Below are positions 56,101 through 64,000 of a stretch of 64,000 nucleotides of DNA, in pieces. The DNA is taken from assembly GCA_002633025.1 (NCBI GenBank), contig NMRB01001401.1, positions 107,298 to 171,297 of the forward strand. Reading direction: 5' to 3'. Below the pieces are notes generated by a model. The model saw nothing but the letters and a program-made list of their open reading frames with translations. It had not been told where the DNA came from and searched no databases. Numbering within the stretch: position 1 is the first letter of the stretch; each line of letters opens with the position of its first letter. Origin of the DNA: Notospermus geniculatus. Lineage: Eukaryota; Nemertea; Pilidiophora; Heteronemertea; Lineidae. The position numbers were made by a program, and so were the translations under genes.

Positions 56101-58392
56101 CAGGACACCAAGAGGCCAATATCCCAAAGATAACTCCTCTTTCTTCCGATAGTTTGATTATACCCTTTAAGGAATGGATTGAGTGATTGATGCATTGCCG
56201 CAGGTTATGGTCACTAGACAATCGGTTATAAACTGGGCCCAAAATATCACTGGAACTTAGAAAGTGGTTCAATGTTTGCAAATTGTCTGTTGCATCTGCT
56301 TATGAGGTACAATGGGGCAGTCAGGGCTTAAGAACAACAAGCTTCAGGCTAAGCTTTCCGATCACAATATTTGGAAATGTGTCATCTTTTGTTTACTTGA
56401 TATTTGGATACCTCTGTTGATGGAAGTTTGGTGGCCCTTTCAGTGAACTCAAAATTGGTTGGAAATAGTTGTTACATCAAATGTCTTGTTCTGACAAGAT
56501 CAAACTCAGGATTTCCTGTATTGGCATTTCTACATGAACGCAGTGAGTGTCATCCTATGTGCGAGTCCTCTAAATGAAAGTAGATAACTTCGATTAACCT
56601 GCTTTGGGAATCAATGTGTTTTAATGACATTGATAGATTGTCGAAGTGTGAATTCACTTTCGCTTGGCATAATTTCACTTTCTTTTTTTATGTTGACAAT
56701 GACTCTTGGGTTTTCCCAATTAGGTCATTTAGATCAACTTGTGTACAGTCAGAAGTTCACTACCTTGGAATGAATGTCCGGCGTCAATATTTTGCCCAAA
56801 ATTCCCCATGGAAATGTTCTTGTGTCTTTGTAAAAAGTGGTAATCTTGTTTTAAAAGCCGTTTCAATTCACTTGCCCTGATGACCACCCCAACTTTCAAG
56901 GGACAGAAGAGCCAAACGGTTGACTGCTCACCTGTAAATGTAGTTTCAGTCCAATTAAACCCTCAAAATTCATTGACTTTGGACAAAAGGATAACTTCAT
57001 GAGTCCACAATTGTCCTCCCCCAGACGACATGTGTCATCCTTTGTCCCCTCTCACTGGGATGAGCAATGTCCTCAGTCCCAATCTAACTTCGTATCAGTG
57101 ATCCACACAAGCAATGACTCTAGGCCTGTGTGTGTGCAGAAAGGGTGAAGCTTTTACCAGAGTCGCAACATTCAAACCATTCAAAAATTTGGCTATTTTC
57201 TTCTCACATGGTGGTGAAATTAGCTCCATCTCGCCCAGTAACCCGAGACGAGTATTTCAATATTGTTGCGACAGAAGAAATGATCGTGTCACCTTTTCAA
57301 ACCCGCCTTTCAGAGTCTCAAAGAATGGATGGTGTACGCTTTGTCGTCATGAAAGGTCCTGTTTTGGCCAGGTCTTGTTTGGTGTCAAAGACGACCAATT
57401 ACGCCTAACATGCGTGACAAAATGAAAATCATGTACCAAATACCTGCATTCAGATTTTCAAAGCGTTCTGTGTTTGATTCACCATAAACTGTTATTCATT
57501 TTACTCACCGCTCGATGTCACGCTGAGAATTTATGGATTGAGGCAATTTGTTGTTCATTCCTTGTTTTACATGTGTGATTCCTGTCCTGAGTCCCTGACA
57601 GTGACTAAACCCCCAAAATTATCCTATGCTTGGGAAGGTTCACACATAAAAAACATAGGCCTACATGTAGTGAGGGTCAGCCCAGATGGTGTGTTTGGTC
57701 AAACCAAGCCAATAGTTACAGCTTGTGCGCTACAAGGCCAGAAAACTGGTCCATTCATTTGATCATTTGGGTAATACATTCAACGCCAAGTCACGCTACA
57801 TCAAGTGGCATGACAGTACCATTTCACTAGAAAACAGCATCAATGCCTCTTCTGACAGAAACAACATGGCATTCTGAATCTCAACTTGCTGTCCCGTTGG
57901 TTTGGTACAGATTTAGTTGAAAAATGCACAGCTGTGGACTGATTTCAGGCCATCAAAATTAAACACAACAAAAGTCCCCTGAATTTATTTGGTTTGGCCT
58001 TTGTCTGCCTTCTGTGTGGGAATATCCCAGTAGAATCAGTACATCTGCCCCAGCCATCCTCTATTATGATGATTCTATTGTCAACTTAATTTATATGCCA
58101 TGATATTGTATATACTTGTATATTAGTGTCTCATTTGTGGCTGTCATCGCTGTCATGATGTCTTCATTTTGTGGTGACCTCTGGTGGGAGAAAATGGAAT
58201 TATTCCCTTTTCAGTTTTGTTGTTGAGATTTACAATATATTTTCAGGTTATCAGTCTTTTGACCATATCACCAATGGCAGTATGGTATTGAATAAATCAT
58301 TTGTTGTCGATAATCCCTCCACAATGCCTTGCCTCTTTCGCCACAGAAAGGATGACACGACACACCAAATAGGCCTACCCCGCCAAGTACAT
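53189..58392. other. No recognisable feature over 5.2 kb
   Basis: The only frames worth noting are 57114-57425 and 57130-57408 (+), which overlap in two frames. The second is non-repetitive but matches no known domain. No repeats of the recognised families are present. Confidence 0.45.
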
Positions 58393-58565
58393 TACCAATG
58401 CCAAAGCATCAAATATGCCCACATCAACGGACACGCACACGATCTCATCAAGTATGCCTCACCAACGCACTAGATATGCTGACGCCAGCTCTGAATATGC
58501 CAGTGCCCACCAACGTCTGCCCATGCACACACCAATACCCAAAATCCACCTCCACCCACAAAATC
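58393..58565 (+). repeat. Degenerate C-rich tandem repeat
   Basis: The words AAATATGCCCACATCAACG, AGTATGCCTCACCAACGC and GAATATGCCAGTGCCCACC recur at roughly 35-55 base spacing in a C/A-rich stretch that is open in three frames. It looks like an eroded minisatellite. Confidence 0.4.
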
Positions 58566-59624
58566 GTTACCTATGGTCTGATGTAAACATTTCCGACCAC
58601 ATTTTGATCCAGCAAGTTAGAAGCATCACAGAAGGTTACTTAGCTGTTAGAAGTTTTTACCAGTGATCTTTTTACATACCTGTGAAATCTTTCAAATAGT
58701 TTTTCTCACAAATTTAGGTGAATTACACCAATTTTAGGGAAAAACTTACCTCATCTAAACATCCTCAGTAACATCATGAAGAAATCGGTTTCCACCATTT
58801 TGTATCAGAATTCAACGGGAGTTGTTTGGTTCATTTCATCCAAATGTCATTGACACCCCCACAACAGTGATGTACAATTCCTGCGTGAAATGCACAGTTG
58901 AATCCGATCAACTAAACATGAAATAGACCTCTGACATGTCTGATACTTTTCTGTTTACACTCTACTAGTCTTCTCAAAAAAAGTCCGAAGATTCGGTAGA
59001 CACGATCATGAAAATAAGTCGAACATGAAATTTTGAAAAAATCGTACTCTAAAATTGTCGATAAATATGGCATACCTGACTTTGATGTGGTGGAAATAGG
59101 ATTATTCTCCAAAGCTGTAGTAAAGCTTGACTTGATCTTTGGAGAGTTAAAAGGATTATAGCAGAACTGTCACATGTGTGAACATCTTTCCTTACAAATA
59201 TTTTTTAGTTTCAGGTTGAGAAACATGAGTACTGAGTCTTCTTTACTTGTCATGCATTTCCAATTCTCAAGAAATGTACGGCAAAGATCAAAGACACTCC
59301 ATTTTTCTTGGCTGTGGAATGAAATTGATGTTGAATCCACCTTGCGATGGATTCACCTTGCCAAAATTTGAAAGGAAACCTATAAAATAATTCAAAACAA
59401 ATCTAATACCCGTATGAGCTTCAGTGTAATCGTAAAACATTCCGAAACTTTGGCAGATTCTGACTGAAATGGTAGCAGAAAGCTGTTTAAAAAATGGAAC
59501 GTAAATGGATTATGTTGGAGTGAATCTGTTAGTTCACTGCGTGAAATTGAAATAGTGCAAAGGCGACTGCACTGATGCAGACCTCACTCGCTGGTCTTTT
59601 CTGTGTCTAAGAAAGTTGCCTCGC
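58566..59624. other. No recognisable feature
   Basis: A minus-strand donor-like sequence (GATGAG|GTAAGTTTTT) lies at about 58744-58760. No frame gives it context. Confidence 0.4.
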
Positions 59625-59945
59625 CACGTGAGCAAATTTCTCGTGCGAGTTGGCTCTCAAAAGGCAACTCAACTTCAGAAAACAGGGAACCCCGATCACG
59701 CAGACCACGCGAGAATATACGCGTGGGTTTGAACTGATAGTACACCGACGCCACCTATTATTCATGACGATTCAAGGTGTGATTGGCCGTGCTTGGTGAA
59801 CCGCATCTCTCGAACAATGAGCCTCGTGTCGCGTCTGCTCTATCAGTCTCACGTGACCAATTGGCGCTCCCCACTGCAGGCAGTTGTTTCTGTCATTGGT
59901 TTCACCATAAGTCATGACTTGCCCATGGAGAGCCAACAGCACCTT
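59625..59945. promoter_or_regulatory. CpG-richer patch with E-boxes and CCAAT boxes
   Basis: CCACGTGAGC (59625) and TCTCACGTGACCAATTGGCG (59848) hold two CACGTG E-boxes. The second is followed directly by CCAAT and an E2F-like TTGGCGC. Further reverse CCAAT sites are GTGATTGGCC (59780) and TCATTGGTTT (59893). CACGCGAGAATATACGCGTGG near 59706 is partly palindromic. NF-Y, E-box and E2F-like sites in 300 bases are typical of a TATA-less animal promoter, but no convincing transcript start or exon is visible. Confidence 0.3.
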
Positions 59946-60535
59946 TGGACTGTGACGCTTTAACATTGGAAGAAAGCCTTTGGTTACATAATGAAAAGCA
60001 AGACATTTCCCTGGCTGTTTATTTGACCATCAAGGCTGTGAAACGATTAGAAAGATTTTCATAAGGTTTGGCAGAAACAGAGTAACATACATTTACGTCC
60101 ATAGGCAAAGTTGAGGCCATAACGCGTTTATACCTAGGCAATTGTTGAGGAACACACTGCTTAGTTGATAGAATTTGCTTACAAATAAGTCAACTGTTTT
60201 GTTCACCCATGAAGCCGCTACCTGTTCAGCACAGTTGGCATTCTCTGAAACTTTTTACTCAGTGTGGATTCCAGCAGCGAACACGGCATGTTGCTTATTT
60301 GATCCAGGTCGTAGTAAAACGGAGATTCTGTGATTTCTTCAACAACATCCTTGTCCATGTTACAAGTGAACACGAGCTGCTGTTGTGGTTGGCTGCAAGT
60401 CTCGCAGATAAAACTGGAAAGAGATTGCTTAAGTCCATGAAATATCAATAAGTACATCAGCTGTTTTGATTCTTTGGTACCATATTTACATCTATTCCAT
60501 TTCGTAATGTTGTTTTCAAAAAGTTAAGGAATACA
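59946..60535. other. No recognisable feature
   Basis: Overlapping 80-codon frames on both strands (60209-60457) have no domain. Confidence 0.4.
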
Positions 60536-60626
60536 GGATCTCAAATTTGAGACTGGTAGCCATATTGGATTTATGCTAAGTAGGGCTCACATTTGAGACT
60601 GGCGGCCGTATTGGATTTATGCTAAT
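60536..60626. repeat. Imperfect tandem duplication of about 46 bp
   Basis: AATTTGAGACTGGTAGCCAT, then ATTGGATTTATGCTAAGTAG is followed by CATTTGAGACTGGCGGCCGT, then ATTGGATTTATGCTAATTAC. The MITE at 60627 begins at the end of the second copy. Confidence 0.75.
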
Positions 60627-60734
60627 TACCGTATTTTCCTGACTATAGGGCGCACCTGACTATAAGGCGCACCCCCAATTTTAGACCCTTCTTCAAGGAA
60701 AAAGGCTGCGCCTTATAGTCCGAAAAATACGGTA
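60627..60734. mobile_element. 108-bp MITE (ACCGTATTTT...GACTATA...GGCGCAC type)
   Basis: TACCGTATTTTCCTGACTAT at the left and the inverse of TACCGTATTTTTCGGACTAT at the right, each followed by AGGCGCA-like sequence. The left arm has a second GACTATAAGGCGCACC. From memory, this end (CCGTATTTTTCGGACTATAAGG) is widespread in animal genomes. TA at each edge may be the target duplication. It is non-coding. Confidence 0.8.
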
Positions 60735-61599
60735 GCCACTTTCCCTTGATCAGAGATTTTGGATATAATGTTCCTGGGTGTCTAATGAACAAGTTCCACT
60801 AAAAAGCTTTCTGTTGCAATTTGTTTAGGAGGTTTTTTCAAAGATTGACTGGTCTGAAGACGATGGAATGCACTCAGATGAAGTCAGTGGATCTGTTTGT
60901 CTGCAATGAAGGCTTTACTTAGCATCTGTTGAAATGGTAATGGCCTTGAGTTCAAAAAGAAGTCAATGCTTTTAGAGGGAATCATGTAACATGTTGGATC
61001 AGGGAAAAGTGGATTGAGTAGATATGGCAAGCCAAAGAAAAATCCTTTTATCCCTCGTGGCTGCCAACTTAGTATGTGGTGTGGTTGAGGGCTGATAAGA
61101 TACAACTTCTTGTAGTATTTTTTCATAAAATGGAAAAAGCGAAGTTGGAATATCACATCTTTGTAAACTATGTACAGCAATGTTGTCCGTGGGATTTTTG
61201 CAGACAAAACACAGATGGGAAATCACGATAAACACCGGCATAAGGTGTATTGTGCGTGTTTATTTTTTGCCTGTTGATAGAAGTGTTCTATCAGAGGTCT
61301 ACTTAGGTAAGCCTCCTTCAGGGAACTTGGTACCTCTCCAAGTTGGTTCACAATCACAAAGATTAGAATGTGTTTAGTGTTTTGTATTTATGCTGGAACA
61401 ATGTTGGAATGATCGGTTCTGTCAATAATATTGTGGTGTGCACTTTCTCAAAAGATTCTCAAAAGAAGATGAGAAAGAACAGGCCTGACTGTCACTTATT
61501 AAAAAACATTCTATGATGAAGAAGAGAAGTTGAAAAGATGGAGCGTTCCAGCACTCATAATTCATGGCCAAGATCTTTGACACTTTAGTTTTATTTGAA
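60735..61599. other. No recognisable feature
   Basis: Minus-strand frames of 107 and 80 codons (60884-61241) overlap each other in different frames and show no domain. Confidence 0.45.
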
Positions 61600-61740
61600 C
61601 CCCTGGTGGTGTCATGACTGGCTTCCTGGGGAAGTTGAGAGGGTCCATGTTCAAATCCTTCTCTGACATGAAATTGGGTTTCTGGTTACCTAAACGCCAG
61701 TGAACGAGGGGTGAAATAGAACATGGCCACATCTAAATAC
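61600..61740 (+). repeat. Possible tRNA-derived SINE of another family
   Basis: TGGTGTCATGACTGG (A-box-like) is followed about 40 bases later by ATGTTCAAATCCTT (B-box-like). A-to-B spacing fits a tRNA-derived promoter, but the stems are degraded and the rest does not match family S. Confidence 0.3.
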
Positions 61741-62289
61741 GGTAGTTTCACTGAGAGATTTGAAATCCACTCCTTAATGAGCATTTTCATCCAAAAGTGC
61801 AATATGCTTCCCATTAGCTGAAAAATTTGATACCAAAATTCAGTAAGCTAATGAGCTCCTTTAACGCAAAAATGACTCAGTTTCATTGCTTCTCATCCAG
61901 CCAACAACAATACCGGTTGTTCCATTGCAGCCGGACAAATGACAATTTTTTCTATATGATGGATGTTGTTTGAAGTGCATGGTGTGCAAAAGAGTGTGTA
62001 ATTTTTGTACTTTGTGTGATTGAAATGATACACCACCAGGATGTGCATTACGTGCTTCGGTTGGAAAATTGTTAAATTTTACTATGGTTACCGATAACAT
62101 GCTCCACCTGTTTTCGGAGAATATGGATGACTCGGTTCCAAACAATAGACAGGTCTCGTCGGATCGATATATACCGCGGCAGTCAAACAGAGAACTATGA
62201 ACAAAAACGAACTTTGCTGTCTTTGAAATTGAACATTGATTCACCTGTAGGGTACGATTGATTTTGTTTTAAATAGCTGTGTGATTTTG
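61741..62289. other. No recognisable feature
   Basis: A 127-codon minus-strand frame (61861-62244) has no domain. This is the last apparently single-copy stretch before the duplicated segment. Confidence 0.45.
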
Positions 62290-62731
62290 TGTTGTCTTCG
62301 TGATTGGCCGACGGCATTACGTGACTCCCTCATGACGGCGATAGTCACCATCGCCCCACCTTTCTTTCCTAGTGTCAATTTCAGTTCCGGTTCAAGTATA
62401 GTTAAGTTTCTGCATTGCCAACATGCCTCACTGTACAAGTCTTTGAAGGGAGGGGCAGTCATTTGGTACGGGCTGTGCTACCATTGACAGTTTATCATAC
62501 AAAGGTTCACAGATGAATTGAGTAGACATGTCTTCATTCAGAATCTACCTTGTGATCTAAGGCCTCTCCACAAACTTGTCTGGAATATGGTGCGATATTC
62601 AGATGCCTATCATATGGAGGCAGCACAGCAGAAAATAATGAAGGATCTACTGCTGAATGCAGCGTGACATGCTCAAGATTTTGGAGGCCTACTGCGAAAA
62701 TTGCGATCTTGTATACAATCTTGCCATTATT
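62290..62731 (+). repeat. Duplicated segment, copy A (probable allele with insertion)
   Basis: 442 bases from TGTTGTCTTCGTG to TTGCCATTATT recur at 63111-63554. I see one substitution (CAGCGTGAC against CAGCATGAC) and one 2-base indel (CCTACTGCG against CCTATACTGCG). Copy A runs directly into the repeat at 62732. No gene is recognised inside; the 68-codon frame is present in both copies. Confidence 0.95.
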
Positions 62732-63109
62732 AGCTCACCGGGGTGAGCTATTACGATGGGGAAGCGTCCGTCGTCCGTCGTCGTCCGGCGTCGTCCGTCG
62801 TCGTCCGTCGTCGTCGTCGTCGTGTTCCGTTAGCAGGGCACGTTTCGTAACCGCTGGGGCTGTGGATCTGAAACTTGGTACATACATAGCCCTAGGTCGC
62901 ATGACCCATGACACCAAGTTTCGGTCCGATTCGATTGTTGGCTTGGCCACCAGGTGGCCAAAACCAAAAACACAAAAAGTGCAATAACTCCTGAACTAAT
63001 AACTGGATCATCTCCAAATTTTTATCATAGGTGTATCTAATGAGGATACATGACATATGTAACGAGTTTTTGATTTGACCTACTTTTCAAGGTCACAGAG
63101 GTCAAAGTT
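62732..63109 (+). mobile_element. Interspersed repeat insertion, right end lost at the N
   Basis: It starts with AGCTCACCGGGGTGAGCT, an 18-base palindrome, then TATTACGATGGGGAAGCG, a CGT-rich microsatellite, and GGCCACCAGGTGGCC, another palindrome (about 62945). It ends AAGGTCACAGAGGTCAAAG at the N. Copy B of the flanking sequence lacks it, so the left edge is exact to within a base or two. From memory this GTGAGCTATT...(CGTCGTC) repeat is common in many marine invertebrates; its class is unknown to me. Confidence 0.75.
62765..62823 (+). repeat. CGT/CCGTCGT microsatellite
   Basis: CGTCCGTCGTCCGTCGTCGT and further CGT/CCGT units form a tract of about 59 bases inside the repeat insertion. All frames stay open across it. 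Confidence 0.95.
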
Positions 63110-63110
63110 N
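63110..63110. other. Single N at an assembly join
   Basis: Sequence right of the N restarts at the first base of the segment already present at 62290. It is therefore probably a gap of unknown size written as one N. Confidence 0.95.
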
Positions 63111-63554
63111 TGTTGTCTTCGTGATTGGCCGACGGCATTACGTGACTCCCTCATGACGGCGATAGTCACCATCGCCCCACCTTTCTTTCCTAGTGTCAAT
63201 TTCAGTTCCGGTTCAAGTATAGTTAAGTTTCTGCATTGCCAACATGCCTCACTGTACAAGTCTTTGAAGGGAGGGGCAGTCATTTGGTACGGGCTGTGCT
63301 ACCATTGACAGTTTATCATACAAAGGTTCACAGATGAATTGAGTAGACATGTCTTCATTCAGAATCTACCTTGTGATCTAAGGCCTCTCCACAAACTTGT
63401 CTGGAATATGGTGCGATATTCAGATGCCTATCATATGGAGGCAGCACAGCAGAAAATAATGAAGGATCTACTGCTGAATGCAGCATGACATGCTCAAGAT
63501 TTTGGAGGCCTATACTGCGAAAATTGCGATCTTGTATACAATCTTGCCATTATT
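63111..63554 (+). repeat. Duplicated segment, copy B (probable allele without insertion)
   Basis: 444 bases, nearly identical to 62290-62731. After TTGCCATTATT it continues with GTAATATTCGCG, which should be the uninterrupted flank of the insertion site. Confidence 0.95.
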
Positions 63555-64000
63555 GTAATATTCGCGTGTTACCTATAGCCTTTCATCGATTTAGTAATGC
63601 ACATTCTAATGTTACTGTTGCTCCTATCACATCATACCTATACCACATCATCATAAACACTATACATTACAATCATCTATATCAGAATTTGAAATTGAGA
63701 TCAAATCGAATTGTGAATTTATGTGTAAAACAATATCATGATTATGTAAACAACATTGGTTTTTGCAAATTACAGTCTTCGTGAAGATATCATGGATGAA
63801 CATTCTGCAAGTGATGAATTTCACACATTTTTCTGACAGTCATATTTCTTGTTTCCTGCGGTACAATTATAAGTCGGTATCCTGGCAGCCTCTCTCTAAT
63901 CTATAATTACGATGTCATAGTCATTGCTCTAATAGATCTGCTGAAACCTGTATAGTTCCGGTATAGTCAGAAATGAGATGCATCTTGTCAGTTGATGATG
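63555..64000. other. No recognisable feature
   Basis: AT-rich sequence to the window end. The frame at 63485-63784 (+) has no domain. Confidence 0.5.

Noticed and set aside
62281-63308. Tandem gene duplication (68-codon frame present twice)
   Set aside because: The copies flank an N and are near-identical including non-coding parts; a haplotype artefact is simpler.

Overview
This is eukaryotic, most likely marine-invertebrate, nuclear DNA. It has no operons or bacterial-type ribosome binding sites and no long open frames. It is rich in short non-autonomous DNA transposons, tRNA-derived SINE copies and minisatellites. The palindromic word AGGCCTA recurs throughout, often as TAGGCCTAC next to ACATGTA. 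From memory this texture is typical of echinoderm, hemichordate, lancelet and mollusc genomes. A foldback element with arms of 15-bp tandem repeats recalls the sea urchin TU elements and tilts the guess towards an echinoderm, but the species is not established.

No gene can be named. The longest ATG-initiated frame is 146 codons. By a rough estimate, two strands of 64 kb at this base composition should give a longest frame of about 150 codons by chance. The window is best read as intergenic and/or intronic. The best gene signal is at 40.79-40.99 kb on the + strand: a CCAAT box, a TATA box, a short leader and an ATG in good context, then 23 codons ending at a splice-donor-like GTGAGA. Two + strand sites, at 17237/17238 and 50634/50635, join a 3' splice site directly to a 5' splice site (AG|GTAAGT), as in recursive splicing of long introns.

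Layout. 0-10 kb: a nested palindromic element (32-396), a 1-kb element with GGTAACGGAGGGAC motifs (2175-3217), the first of three MITEs with near-perfect 9-bp duplications (4487-4618), an 18-bp minisatellite (5376-5555), a 42-bp duplication (6761-6844), and the TU-like foldback (8255-9115) with a second MITE beside it. 10-25 kb: a second copy of the 9-bp-duplication MITE (9902-10049), SINE copies at 14.0 and 15.6 kb, two copies of a 194-bp MITE (14.2 and 24.3 kb), a 47-bp minisatellite (18.5 kb), a 190-bp GACGTCA-rich palindrome (20.2 kb), and a MITE-SINE-MITE cluster with GTTTACAC motifs (22.1-22.7 kb). 25-40 kb: mostly plain sequence, with a third copy of the 9-bp-duplication MITE family (30.1 kb), three minisatellites and a 455-bp element with about 70-bp inverted repeats (35318-35772). 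40-60 kb: the candidate promoter and exon, a reverse SINE at 53 kb and an E-box/CCAAT-rich patch at 59.8 kb. 60-64 kb: a 108-bp MITE and an assembly join.

The end of the window is partly an assembly product. The 442 bases at 62290-62731 recur almost exactly at 63111-63554 across a single N. The first copy carries a repeat insertion that the second lacks, so the two are probably alleles of one locus placed in tandem. The other single Ns are at 2394, 8529 (next to a poly-C run) and 35773 (at the edge of a transposon end).
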